NCBI GenBank assembly: GCA_047974405.1
Contig: JBKECI010000042.1
Location: 10,910 to 74,909 of the forward strand
DNA from: UPXZ01 sp047974405
Lineage (GTDB): Bacteria > Bacteroidota > Bacteroidia > Bacteroidales > Paludibacteraceae
Length of the DNA stretch: 64,000 bases
Direction of reading: 5' to 3'
Positions within the stretch are counted from its first letter, which is position 1; each line of letters starts with the position of its first letter. The notes below the pieces were generated by a model, which worked only from the letters and a program-made list of their open reading frames with translations, did not search any database and was not told the DNA's origin. Position numbers and translations under genes: made by a program. Of this stretch, positions 37,219-47,001 are shown piece by piece.

Positions 37219-37226
37219 TACTTTTG
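37219..37226 (+). promoter_or_regulatory. Candidate -7 element for the CAU tRNA
   Basis: TACTTTTG fits the Bacteroidota TAnnTTTG box and is followed by GCAGTCG, a common start region in this phylum. A TTG is only 12 nt upstream, shorter than usual, so the -33 element is unclear. The tRNA begins 46 nt downstream. Confidence 0.5.
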
Positions 37227-37272
37227 CAGTCGCTTTGCAAAGATAATACATTTTTTGCAAACCGAAGAAGAG

Positions 37273-37347
37273 GGGCCCATAGCTCAGTTGGTTAGTAGCA
37301 CCTGACTCATAATCAGGGGGTCGCTGGTTCAAGCCCAGCTGGGCCCA
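37273..37347 (+). tRNA. tRNA with anticodon CAT (Met elongator or Ile2)
   Basis: A 75-nt cloverleaf. The acceptor GGGCCCA (37273-37279) pairs with TGGGCCC, the anticodon stem CCTGA/TCAGG encloses the loop CTCATAA, and the T arm is CTGGTTCAAGCCCAG. The anticodon CAT serves elongator Met or, after lysidine modification of C34, Ile (AUA). The T-arm and variable region resemble bacterial tRNA-Ile2, but the identity is not settled. The D arm has an extra T (GGTTAGTAGC), which spoils one D-stem pair. No CCA is encoded. Confidence 0.88.
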
Positions 37348-37352
37348 CAATA

Positions 37353-37397
37353 AGGAATCAAGCTTTTGCAGCAATGTAGAAACTTGATTCCTTTTTA
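37353..37397 (+). terminator. Terminator after the CAU tRNA
   Basis: AAGGAATCAAG and CTTGATTCCTT form an 11-bp stem with a T run, six nt after the tRNA end. Confidence 0.88.
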
Positions 37398-37471
37398 TAC
37401 ATTTGGTTGCTTTCCATTAAAGAACCACATAGGCTATTTTAAAAGTAAAAAAATCCGGTATATTATTCTTC

Positions 37472-37816
37472 TTACTTTACAGCCTTTGTATTTTTTTTTA
37501 TCTGATGCTTGGTATAAAAATATCCAATGGTAAAGGTAGGCACAAAGTCTAAAAAAGGTACAAGTTCTTCAATCAAACTTACCACGCTCCCAACGGCTCC
37601 TGTCATACCTCTAAAGCTACGGTAAAATATCATAGCGGAGACGGGTCCCCATATCATATCACCCCATTCGCCCGTAAAAGGGAGCGCGTAAGTTGCCATA
37701 CCCAGCAAATCCATTATCACACAAAAGGTCAGATTGGGTAATTGCGTGTTTAAGTCGCTGCTGCCCGTCGTATTTTTAGTCTGTTTCAAATGGTTGATTA
37801 TTGATTTTGTACTCAT
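37472..37816 (-). CDS. Small membrane protein of unknown function
   Basis: The 114-residue protein has two likely hydrophobic segments (about residues 28-48 and 85-105) and a basic C-terminus. I do not recognise a named family, though the composition and glycine/aromatic patterns (FTGEWGDMIWGPVSAM) look conserved rather than random. It stands alone between a tRNA terminator and the divergent GH128-like gene. Confidence 0.6.
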   Translation of the reverse strand: MSTKSIINHLKQTKNTTGSSDLNTQLPNLTFCVIMDLLGMATYALPFTGEWGDMIWGPVSAMIFYRSFRGMTGAVGSVVSLIEELVPFLDFVPTFTIGYFYTKHQIKKNTKAVK

Positions 37817-38078
37817 TGCTTATCTGTTTTGTGCAAGACGTCATTTCTTCTACCTATTTTTTTTTTCGAAAAACATGCCGACTTTGATTAAACTATAAAA
37901 ATTGCACACAAAAATCATACCCCTTACCTTTTCCCGTTTTTTTTAGCGCCAAAAGAAAATAGAATTAGTGTAAAATTCAGTCAAAAACATCCCATAGAAT
38001 ACAAAAACAAATCATACTCCATTGATTTTTATTTTCCTCTTTCTATATTTGCTTTTTGTAATACAAATACCAATTAAT

Positions 38079-41000
38079 ATGCACACGAAAAAGCACGCTC
38101 ATATCTTGTTTGTTTTAATAGGAATGATATCATCATGGTCGTTTCTTGCTGCAAAAAGTAGTTTGACGGCAGGTAAAGAGTACTTTTTGTATAATGTGCA
38201 TTACGGCAGAGTTTTAGGACAAAAGGCGGATAGAACCCCCGGCTTGTCCATATTAGGTATTAATCCTAATAGCGACAGCTATATTTTTGTAGCCGAAACT
38301 ACCGGAACAAACGAATATTTTTATCTAAAACAAAAAAGTACCGGCAAATATCTTACTGCGAGTACTGCCAATTCATTTTCAGTAACATTTTCATCAGCAG
38401 GAGTTACCGATAATTATCTTTGGAGCATTACCACAGGAACGGAAGGGAGTATATCTTCAAAAAAATCGCCCTCCAAGCTACTCGGCTGTGATACGGGAAA
38501 AGAGAACGATACCTATGTAAGTGTTTTTTACGACAAACTGCAAAACGCTCCAACCCAATGGCAAATCGTTGATGCCGACAATGGATTGGAGCAGGGAAGA
38601 AAGCAGTTATATTTAAGTGTTTTGGAGCGGAGTATAAAAAAAGGGATGCGAATGTCGCAACAACAGAACTATCTCGAAAATTTACGGACAAAAGTATCAA
38701 ACCAAACATTGATAGCGCAAGCCACTTACAACAATGCTTCTGCAAAAACATTGGCAGAAATCATCGAATCATTGGAAAGTTTGCAGTCTGCCCTTTTAGA
38801 ATGTTTCGCCACAGACACTCAAACTCTGCTTACGGGGGATAACTTTGACGTGAACGATGTGTTTACTCTGGCTTTGAACGGACTGAAATTTGCCGGCGAT
38901 GGAGAGTTTTCCGTACTGGTAAGAAACGGAAAGGGAAAAGGAGCGATAATAGAGATAGCTCCAGACAAAATTTCGATTGATGATGAGATAGTTGCAGAAA
39001 ACTTAACAGTTTTAACAGACCCTGCCGACTATCAATTTGCATTTACGGAAAATACGATAAAAATTTATAGGAATAATACTTTTTTAGGAACAAAAAAAAC
39101 CTTTTCTGTACCCACGTACACCTCAAATGGAACAAATCCCGAATGGAGTTTGCTGGGAGCAACTACACTTGACTCTTATATCCCCGAAGTTGTAAGTGCC
39201 TCCAATGCCGTAAGTCAAGGAGACCCTGTAACGGATAAATACGGAAACAATGTAAGGCATGCCGTTTTTATCCAGAAACAAAATTTGACACTTTCAACAC
39301 CCGTAGATTTTCATATAATGAACGAAACAGACGCTTTGCTAAACTCCACCATAGACTTAGCAAATGATAAAGCTTGGGTAATACTTGACAATACTTTACC
39401 ATCCGATGCAATCCAAAATTATCTTTCCTCCTTTACCATAAATGGATCGAAAGCCATAAACAACTACAATGTAAGGGTAGGAGTGTATTTGAACGGTACG
39501 CTGATAATGCCTTACAGTAGTGTGGTAAAACCTTTTACAGGATTCAGCAATGAGAACTACGGCGGAGATATTTCCGAACTGAAATTAGGGGCAAATGAAC
39601 TAGGCAACACATCCAACGCATTTCAAAGTTTCACGCTGAAAAGAGGCTATATGGCTACCGTTGCAAGTGGAGCAAACGGTGGTGGATACAGTAGAGTTTA
39701 CGTGGCAGACCATCAAGATATAAATATCCCCATATTACCTCAAGCGCTCAACAGACGAATATCTTCCGTCCACATCAAAAAATGGAATTATGTCTCCAAA
39801 AAAGGGTGGTGCAGCACAACAAGCAATGCCGCCATCGCTACCGAATGTAAAAAAATGAGAGCTACATGGTTTTACACGTGGAGTGCAGACAGAGGTAGCA
39901 CAAGTGATACAGAGTATATCCCCATCAAAGGACACTTGTATTGGCCATCAACAAGTCAAATCAATGGACAAATAAACAGCACACACGTACTCAGTTTCAA
40001 CGAGCCGGAACATTCCGAACAGCACACTTCCGACAAATGTTCGTGTGGCGGAGTCATCAGTGCTTGGACTGCCTGCACCAAAACTCCCGACTTTCAACCG
40101 TCTGGCATGCGTATAGGTTCTCCTGCCCCTACCGATGCAAGTTGGCTCACAGAATATATAGGACACTGCAACGATATGGCTTACCGATGCGATTTTGTAG
40201 TGATGCACTGCTACTGGGGAACAAACGAAGCGCCCAATGCCGCCTCATGGTACAGTCAGTTGAAGTCTATCTACGACAAGACCAAACGCCCCATTTGGAT
40301 TACCGAATGGAACAACGGTGCGTCATGGACTACCGAAAGCTGGCCATCAGGCTACGGCGACAAGCTCGAAAAAAATAAAAATACAATCAGAGAGATTCTC
40401 AACGTACTTGACACCTGTCGCTTTGTGGAACGATATTCTATCTACAATTGGGACTCGTACTATCGCGCAATGATAAATACCGACGATGGTTGGGTTACAC
40501 CTGCAGGACAAGTTTATAGAGACAATAAATCTACTTTTGCATACAATGCCGACGTACAGTTTGTACCCGTGTGGTGGGTCCCCAGTCTGAAAACGGTTTC
40601 GCTGAAAGCCAAAATCAACTCGTTGGATGGTAAAATAGTGTTTACCGTCTCCAACGACAATGGAGATATGACGGACAAACTGATTATCCAACGTAAAAAA
40701 AGTGACGGTACGTTTGAAAACTTTTACACTGAAAATAATCGCTCCACTTTCGATACCAATACAAACACTTATTCTTTTGATTTGGGCGGAATCAATCCAG
40801 AAAATGATGAGTTCCGATTGTATATTACCACTACCTCGGGGGGCGAAACATACAGCAATACTATCGGGTTGGGATATTTGGTCAACCCCAATATTATTAC
40901 AGCAAGCAAAACTACAGTGGAAGGATGGACTTGTTTGAAATCTGCAGCAAATGGATATACCAAAGCTACCAATGACACCTATCTGGAAGTATGGAATTCT

Positions 41001-42116
41001 TCGCCAATAGGGATGTATTTCGATTATTATCAGGATGTAACAGAATTGGCAGAAGGTGTTTACGAGCTTTCAGCAGCTTGTTTCAATAGCACAAATGGTG
41101 TAGCGGGCAGTAGCGTAAACGGACATGTAGGACTATATGCACAAGCAGATGGTATAGAGTACTTTGCACCCGTAACCAACGATAGCGAGTTGAATACTCA
41201 AGTACGGCAAACGATTGCCTATATTGCTGTAAAACACAGAAAATTACGGATAGGAATAAAGAATATCGGAGAAATGAGTGCCCGGTGGGCAGGAGCAGAC
41301 GAATTTAAACTCAAATATATAGGAACAATTGAAGGAGTACTTACCGAAGGATATGATAAATTCAAAGAAAATATGCAAAACATTTCGGACGAAAGATATT
41401 TGAAACTTTTTGTGTGGAATGAGGAAAAAACTACCGCCGACGCAGGAAAGGTAATAATAAATCCCGATTGCTTGCGAAACGACACTTACGGTTGGGCAGC
41501 AAACAACATTGACTTCTCATCGGGAGGGGCTTTTGACGGTATTTCGTCAAACAACTACTGGAACAAATGGAGCAGCACCGATTATACCTCCGAGATGTAT
41601 CAAGACCTGAGTTTCCTACCCGAAGGTTCATACTCTTTGAACGCTATGTTAAGATGTTCTATCGGAGGAAAAATGAAACTTTATATGATAGACAACCACT
41701 CTCCCGACTCAACATCTGCAATGCTTACAGGAACAGGAATTACCCCTCCACCAAACAGCGCATATCCCGACGGTTGGAATAAGATTACCACAGAAAAGAT
41801 AGAAATACGGAGAGGGGAAAATTTGAGAATCGGGTTTATTACAACGATGAAAAATCAATGGTGGAGTGCAGACCATTTTACCCTGACCTACGAGCCTTTG
41901 AAGTCTTTGGGTGTAAAAAAGTATCGGAACGATAATATACAAATAGTCACCAAAGGAGAATCTGTTGAGATTACAACAAAAGAATCTGTCAATATCGTCA
42001 TATATACCCTTTCAGGAAAATTGATTTATATGCAAAAAGTAGATGCCGGCATTAATCGTATAGCCATGTCAAAGGGAATTTATCTTATCAACGACCAAAA
42101 AATCATTGTCCGATAA
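38079..42116 (+). CDS. Large GH128-like secreted glycanase with type IX sorting domain
   Basis: A 1345-residue exported protein. Signal peptide (about 1-25), beta-trefoil-like region (about 30-175), helical spacer, beta-rich region with a lamin/jelly-roll look, then a Glyco_hydro_cc/GH128 barrel (about 570-830). The barrel has candidate acid/base E642 in SFNEPEH and nucleophile E743 in ITEWNNG, both after beta strands as GH128 requires. An Ig-like segment and two CBM-like jelly rolls follow (about 895-1035 and 1070-1255), and a T9SS sorting domain ends the protein (NIVIYTLSGKLIY, then GIYLI). GH128 enzymes hydrolyse beta-1,3-glucans. The ATG at 38079 gives a proper signal peptide; the in-frame upstream start at 38022 would not. 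Confidence 0.82.
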   Translation: MHTKKHAHILFVLIGMISSWSFLAAKSSLTAGKEYFLYNVHYGRVLGQKADRTPGLSILGINPNSDSYIFVAETTGTNEYFYLKQKSTGKYLTASTANSFSVTFSSAGVTDNYLWSITTGTEGSISSKKSPSKLLGCDTGKENDTYVSVFYDKLQNAPTQWQIVDADNGLEQGRKQLYLSVLERSIKKGMRMSQQQNYLENLRTKVSNQTLIAQATYNNASAKTLAEIIESLESLQSALLECFATDTQTLLTGDNFDVNDVFTLALNGLKFAGDGEFSVLVRNGKGKGAIIEIAPDKISIDDEIVAENLTVLTDPADYQFAFTENTIKIYRNNTFLGTKKTFSVPTYTSNGTNPEWSLLGATTLDSYIPEVVSASNAVSQGDPVTDKYGNNVRHAVFIQKQNLTLSTPVDFHIMNETDALLNSTIDLANDKAWVILDNTLPSDAIQNYLSSFTINGSKAINNYNVRVGVYLNGTLIMPYSSVVKPFTGFSNENYGGDISELKLGANELGNTSNAFQSFTLKRGYMATVASGANGGGYSRVYVADHQDINIPILPQALNRRISSVHIKKWNYVSKKGWCSTTSNAAIATECKKMRATWFYTWSADRGSTSDTEYIPIKGHLYWPSTSQINGQINSTHVLSFNEPEHSEQHTSDKCSCGGVISAWTACTKTPDFQPSGMRIGSPAPTDASWLTEYIGHCNDMAYRCDFVVMHCYWGTNEAPNAASWYSQLKSIYDKTKRPIWITEWNNGASWTTESWPSGYGDKLEKNKNTIREILNVLDTCRFVERYSIYNWDSYYRAMINTDDGWVTPAGQVYRDNKSTFAYNADVQFVPVWWVPSLKTVSLKAKINSLDGKIVFTVSNDNGDMTDKLIIQRKKSDGTFENFYTENNRSTFDTNTNTYSFDLGGINPENDEFRLYITTTSGGETYSNTIGLGYLVNPNIITASKTTVEGWTCLKSAANGYTKATNDTYLEVWNSSPIGMYFDYYQDVTELAEGVYELSAACFNSTNGVAGSSVNGHVGLYAQADGIEYFAPVTNDSELNTQVRQTIAYIAVKHRKLRIGIKNIGEMSARWAGADEFKLKYIGTIEGVLTEGYDKFKENMQNISDERYLKLFVWNEEKTTADAGKVIINPDCLRNDTYGWAANNIDFSSGGAFDGISSNNYWNKWSSTDYTSEMYQDLSFLPEGSYSLNAMLRCSIGGKMKLYMIDNHSPDSTSAMLTGTGITPPPNSAYPDGWNKITTEKIEIRRGENLRIGFITTMKNQWWSADHFTLTYEPLKSLGVKKYRNDNIQIVTKGESVEITTKESVNIVIYTLSGKLIYMQKVDAGINRIAMSKGIYLINDQKIIVR

Positions 42117-42304
42117 TCTTTCTCTATAGTCACCAGTGCCTAAGCGTATGATTTTATAGTTGCACACTTGTTTCGTGATACTGATTATTTTACCCTATCC
42201 AAAACTCAGTCTAATAAGTTTAAATCAACAGCATTGTAAACATCTTCGAGGAAACTGATTAAAAGGAACGCTACCTTTATTAGAAATTTGATTATTTCAA
42301 AAGC

Positions 42305-43792
42305 TTAAGCATCATTTATATCATCCGTATCATCGGCCAATTTTCTAATCAGATTGCCCAATGAAACAATTTCTTCCAAATCGGGATAAGCAAAATCTAA
42401 GGATAGGACTTTATCTTCTTCGCTTAGTCCAATCGGAATATAAGTACGATTAATCCATTCCTGTTCATCTAAAGTTTGTAAAGGTTCCATTCGTATTTTA
42501 CTATCAAAACTCTCGCGAGCCATATCTACAAGGGAATCTTCAGAAGAGCCTCCTACTTTAAAAACAAAAGTGGTATCATTCATAAACAAAGGAATTGCTT
42601 TGTAGGGAAAATGCAACAAGAACACCTGATATTGCTCTCCTACCCGATAAACATCCATTACTTTAAAATAAGAATTGTAATGAAGTGTGGAAAGTTTCCA
42701 TGTAGCCACATCGGGATTTTGCCGACAAATATCTTCTATCTCAAAAAGCCTTGCGGTATGTGCTGAGGCTACAATAAAACGAAGGCGACTTATTGGCTTT
42801 TGGGCTTTGGTGGTTACATCAATAAAAGCGCCCGCCCGAATAATTCTTCCTTTTTTATAAATCTGATCTACATCGACAGGGGAATTTGTATCCCTGTAAT
42901 AAAATGTCAATCCAGGCAATGTCCAGTTGATAACCTTTTCAAGAAAGTCTTTATCCAACTGATTATTTTCGTAGCAAACTTGCCGAATAACACCAGATGG
43001 TTCCAATACAAAAAGATTACCATCCATCACGGCATTGAAACAATTCTCCTCCCTATCCCATTGAATGCCATCATATATTGGAGGAAACAAAAACACACCG
43101 GATTTGTGAGCAATCCCGTATTTTTTATTTAAGGCAAAAATAGCAAGTCCGTTATCATCAAATTTGCCCATCCAATCGAACCACAATTGAAAAAGCGGCT
43201 CTCCAAAGGGATTGAGATAACCATACAAACGAGGTTTTAATCGGGCATAAAACAAATTGTTGGTACAATTCTCAATTTCATAGTATTGAAAAGGAGTGAT
43301 TTTATTTCCTTTTGTATCAATTAATCCCCACTTTGTATCTATTTTAGCCGGTGCAACGCCATTTACAAAACGACCGATTTGTTGAAATTTCATTTTAGGA
43401 GAAATATGCTTTATTCCGTTACGGTCGATTGTCCCCCAGTAAATACCCGTTTCAAACTGCGCAAAACCTTCCTCGTCAAAAGGCTTTACATTATCGTATT
43501 CAAAAGGAATGATTACATTTCCCTTGTTATCAATCAAACCGCAACAATGGCGCGCTATATAAGCACGAGCGTAGTTGCCTTCAAAAATAGGTCGGTCGGA
43601 AAACTGACAAGGGATGACCAACCGACCCTCATCGTTGATAAAACCCCATTTCCCTCCAGCTTTAACTCCCAATAAGCCATTGTAAAACCAAAATCCTGTT
43701 TCATCATATTTTTGAGAGGCTTGTGCCCTGGCTTTTATTTCTTTGTCGGTTTCCTGCACGTTCATAAACTTTTCAATTGATTTCTTATCCAA
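42305..43792 (-). CDS. WG-repeat protein
   Basis: A 495-residue protein without a signal peptide. Its N-terminal ~270 residues consist of WG (beta-hairpin) repeats of the form W/G-x-I/L-x-x-x-G-x-x-x-I/P, such as KWGFINDEGRLVIP, CGLIDNKGNVIIPF, WGTIDRNGIKHISP and WGLIDTKGNKITPF. The C-terminal ~220 residues are a mixed alpha/beta region with no family I know. WG-repeat proteins often mediate protein contacts, but no function can be assigned. The neighbours on each side face away or are far, so it is monocistronic. Confidence 0.85.
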   Translation of the reverse strand: MDKKSIEKFMNVQETDKEIKARAQASQKYDETGFWFYNGLLGVKAGGKWGFINDEGRLVIPCQFSDRPIFEGNYARAYIARHCCGLIDNKGNVIIPFEYDNVKPFDEEGFAQFETGIYWGTIDRNGIKHISPKMKFQQIGRFVNGVAPAKIDTKWGLIDTKGNKITPFQYYEIENCTNNLFYARLKPRLYGYLNPFGEPLFQLWFDWMGKFDDNGLAIFALNKKYGIAHKSGVFLFPPIYDGIQWDREENCFNAVMDGNLFVLEPSGVIRQVCYENNQLDKDFLEKVINWTLPGLTFYYRDTNSPVDVDQIYKKGRIIRAGAFIDVTTKAQKPISRLRFIVASAHTARLFEIEDICRQNPDVATWKLSTLHYNSYFKVMDVYRVGEQYQVFLLHFPYKAIPLFMNDTTFVFKVGGSSEDSLVDMARESFDSKIRMEPLQTLDEQEWINRTYIPIGLSEEDKVLSLDFAYPDLEEIVSLGNLIRKLADDTDDINDA

Positions 43793-44002
43793 TAAGGAGA
43801 AAACTTATTCACAAGACACTTGTTATTAGACGTGAAACGCTTAGGAAACAACATACAATACAGACTAACAATATCTTATCAAATTTGACACTTTACGATT
43901 AACACCTAACAATTTACGCCTTGTCTAAATTATTGTTACTACTTATCAATTTACCTTTGACAGGGCAAGTTACAGCGATTTTTTGAGATGGCAAACGACC
44001 AG

Positions 44003-45973
44003 TTAATCTTTAGACAACGAAAACTGCGTTACTGTCCTTGGTAGCCAAACCCGCATTTTAGCTGGCTCTCTATTGTCCCATACATTATAAGGTATGGCTT
44101 TAAAAGTTACTATCTCGTTTTCCAAAGAGAGTTGGTCGGCAGTGGGTTTTATCACATTTCCCTCCCCTTGTATCGTATAAGTTCCGGAAAAGATACTTTT
44201 GTCATGTACAAATCTCAACTCTTTGACATCGGGTATAATCATTCTGTTCAGTTCAAATGAATTGTCGACACTTTCCAGACAAAACAGGATTGGACCTCGC
44301 TCCAACGCTACCTGCCCTCTATCGGCTACCACTTTTCCGTTGGCTATTACTCGATTGATATTCATCGGAATATACAAATTAATTTTGTCTCCTTTTTTCC
44401 ACACCCTATCTATTACTACATATCCATCTTCTTCGAAGGTCAATATTTTTTTTCCGTTGATGGAAATTTTATATTTATCGTTCTTACTATTCAAATACGT
44501 ATATAAATCACTCGGAACGGGTCTGTTTATTGCCCATCCGGGGATTCGCAAACGAACTGAAAATTGGGATTTGCGAGTGGGATTTATGGTGAATTCAATT
44601 TTTCCATCCCAAGGATAATTGCTACTTTGGCTTATTTCTATTTTTTGTTTTTTCTCCAAGATAATGGTTGCCTTACTACTTACAAATAGGTTTACATACA
44701 GGTTGTTTGCTCTTTGGGCATAAATATAGCCGGTTACGGAAGATAAGAAACGACACAAGTTGGTGGGACAGCACGAACAGTCGAACCACGCTTGACGCGT
44801 ATAATTTCCATCGGAAGCCAAGGGATTAGGGTAAAAGAATTTGGTTCCGTCCAAACTTACGCCCGAGAGTACATTGTTGTACAAACTGCGCTCAAGTACA
44901 TCAATATATTTTGACTGACCGTGGAGTTCAAACATTCTAAAATTCCAATATACGTTTGCAATGGCAGCGCAAGTTTCGTTATACGCAGTTTTGTTTGGTA
45001 ACTCATAGTTATCTCCAAAGCGTTCGCCATCGCTTCTGGCACCGATACCCCCATTGATATAATATTTTTTCGAAACCATATTCTCCCAAATACTGTCTAT
45101 CGCATTTAGATATTCCTTATTGCCAGTCAATGCAGCTACGTCTGCTACTCCCGAATAGAGGTAGGCTGCTCTCACAGCATGTCCTACAGCTTCCCGCTGC
45201 TCGATTATGGGGGCGTGGTCTTGCCAGTAAGTCCTATTTTTGTCTATCCGTTTTCCCCGGCAATCAATAAAGAATTTTGCCAAATTCAAATACTTTTTGT
45301 CTCCGGTAATTCGGTATAATCGTACCAATCCCATTTCCACTATTTCGTGTCCAGGGGTATCGTCCCTCAATCCAGACCCAAAAACTTGGGTAAGTAGGTC
45401 TGCGTTTTTTAAGGCGATATTGAGCAAACTCCGTTTTCCTGTGGCCAAATAATGTGCTGCCGCCGCTTCAAACAAGTGTCCCGAGTTGTATAGTTCATGG
45501 CTTTGTTGCGATTCGTTTACCCACCTCTCTTTTCCTGCCCATCCAAATGGTTTTTCGGGATGGATGGTACGCGCCGTGTATAAATAGCCATCTGGTTCCT
45601 GCGCTTTACCGACAATGATTATCAAACTGTCCACATACTTGTCTAAAACAGGATCGGGGTGTACCGTTAACGAAAAGGAAGCCCCTTCGATGGTTTTGTA
45701 AATATCGGTGTCGTCAAAAGTGAAGGTGGTCAAAAACTTTCCACTTTTATTGGCTGCATTTGTAAAATTTTGCAAACGCCCGGTGGTTTCGCATTTTTGA
45801 AATGATGTCGGAATGGTAGATATACGATTGGTCTCTACACGAGATGACCAAAAACTATCGGTTAGTTTTACCTGATTGAACGGTACCCCCCGAAAAGGAT
45901 AGTCGGTGGTTTGAGCTTGAATGGCGGATAACAAAAAACTTATGACAGTAACTTGTAACAGTGTTTTTTTCAT
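44003..45973 (-). CDS. GH127 family beta-L-arabinofuranosidase
   Basis: About 656 residues with a signal peptide (MKKTLLQV..., cleavage near IQAQ). The (alpha/alpha)6 barrel of the DUF1680/GH127 family is indicated by VPFNQVKLTDSFWSSR, the histidine-rich WVNESQQSHELYNSGHLFEAA, and the metal/catalytic block. NETCAAIANVYWN and the CSCC cluster (residues 399-402 in this start) correspond to the zinc-binding Glu/Cys and the catalytic Cys of the Bifidobacterium enzyme HypBA1. C-terminal beta-sandwich domains follow. GH127 releases beta-L-arabinofuranose from hydroxyproline-linked or pectic arabinans; related families act on other sugars. A TATCTTTG box (complement of 46081-46088) is a candidate promoter element. 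Confidence 0.87.
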   Translation of the reverse strand: MKKTLLQVTVISFLLSAIQAQTTDYPFRGVPFNQVKLTDSFWSSRVETNRISTIPTSFQKCETTGRLQNFTNAANKSGKFLTTFTFDDTDIYKTIEGASFSLTVHPDPVLDKYVDSLIIIVGKAQEPDGYLYTARTIHPEKPFGWAGKERWVNESQQSHELYNSGHLFEAAAAHYLATGKRSLLNIALKNADLLTQVFGSGLRDDTPGHEIVEMGLVRLYRITGDKKYLNLAKFFIDCRGKRIDKNRTYWQDHAPIIEQREAVGHAVRAAYLYSGVADVAALTGNKEYLNAIDSIWENMVSKKYYINGGIGARSDGERFGDNYELPNKTAYNETCAAIANVYWNFRMFELHGQSKYIDVLERSLYNNVLSGVSLDGTKFFYPNPLASDGNYTRQAWFDCSCCPTNLCRFLSSVTGYIYAQRANNLYVNLFVSSKATIILEKKQKIEISQSSNYPWDGKIEFTINPTRKSQFSVRLRIPGWAINRPVPSDLYTYLNSKNDKYKISINGKKILTFEEDGYVVIDRVWKKGDKINLYIPMNINRVIANGKVVADRGQVALERGPILFCLESVDNSFELNRMIIPDVKELRFVHDKSIFSGTYTIQGEGNVIKPTADQLSLENEIVTFKAIPYNVWDNREPAKMRVWLPRTVTQFSLSKD

Positions 45974-46258
45974 TGGCAACAAAAATTTGACAGGTAAATT
46001 GTTATCGTTGATTGTCGTATAAAACCTATTTGTAAAATAAAAAACTTGCCTTTATGGCAACAAAATCAAAATATTACAAACAAAGATAGTTGTTTTTTTT
46101 AGACAATTTGTGGTAAAAACAAGTAAATTGTTGATAAAGTTGGAGATAGAAGTATTTTACGCATCACGGAGACACCCATATCATATGATTTACAACAAAT
46201 TAACAACTTTCAACATTTTGTAAAATCCGCTATCGTCTACTATGCCGGTTATATAATA

Positions 46259-46511
46259 GACATTATACAGATTAGTTTGTTATGATTCTTATTGTCAGTA
46301 AAATAGTCCAACTTCTCTTATCTCTTTCTCAGGAGATAGATTGTTTCAATCCCCCCTACTCTCTTTGCAAAGGGGGAATTTATCAAATCCCCTTTGGGCA
46401 AGGGAGATTTAGAGAATTTGTAATTTTCATTTTTAGTTCCCCATAGAAAAAAGATATATCGATTTATTTTTTTGATAGACAGATATATATTATTCTAATT
46501 TATATAATCTC
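46259..46511 (-). repeat. MITE-like interspersed repeat, copy 4
   Basis: A 253-bp copy in reverse orientation, flanked by perfect 5-bp direct repeats TAATA (46254-46258 and 46512-46516). The ends GACATTATACAGATTAG and (inverted) GAGATTATATAAATTAG are clearly related. It lies upstream of the GH127 gene, on the edge of the disturbed 46.7-52 kb island. Confidence 0.9.
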
Positions 46512-46611
46512 TAATACATCATTTTTTTACCCGTTACTATGCACTTATAGCATATGGCTTTGCCTATTACTTGTCCTGTAAAAGCAAAGTTAAAATTTCT
46601 CCTAAAGAGAC

Positions 46612-46642
46612 AAAAAAGCAATCTTCAAAGACTGCCTTTTTT
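46612..46642. terminator. Possible terminator downstream of the truncated PepSY copy
   Basis: AAAAAAGCAATCT and AGACTGCCTTTTTT form an imperfect stem with a T run. Weak pairing; could end either leftward transcription of the truncated gene or nothing at all. Confidence 0.35.
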
Positions 46643-46719
46643 CTTTTCAACTATTCTTACAATACCTCATAATCTGTGTCGGTACCGTTCAATATAGATT
46701 TCAATATTTGCTTTGCGCA

Positions 46720-47001
46720 GGGTACAACAAAATTCCAGGTATTGGGTGCGATTAGAATCTTAATCGTTGTCTATTCGTATGAATGTACCGTTCATTTCAA
46801 ATTCCAATTCTACGCTGTTGTTTAATTCTACCTGTTGGTAGTTCAATTCCAGTTCCCAATCGGCAATGACATTGGAGGCATAATTTCGCAATACATAATC
46901 CAAGATAGCTTGCGGGATTACTGAGTTCGGGAGTTGGCTTGTGCCGTCAATATCTATGATTTCGCAAGCCGAATTAAAGTCCAACTCAAAATTTCCCGAC
47001 A
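46720..47001 (-). repeat. 282-bp direct repeat, left copy (truncated PepSY-like gene)
   Basis: This stretch matches 51682-51963 over 282 bp with 11 differences, all transitions, and no gaps. It carries the last 79 codons of a PepSY-like lipoprotein gene. The first codons of the intact gene, including its signal peptide, are missing. An ATG is created by the junction sequence (ATGTCGGG), opening an 80-codon frame (46760-47002), but without export signal or known promoter it is most likely a dead copy. It abuts directly on the broken nhaA gene. Confidence 0.92.
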
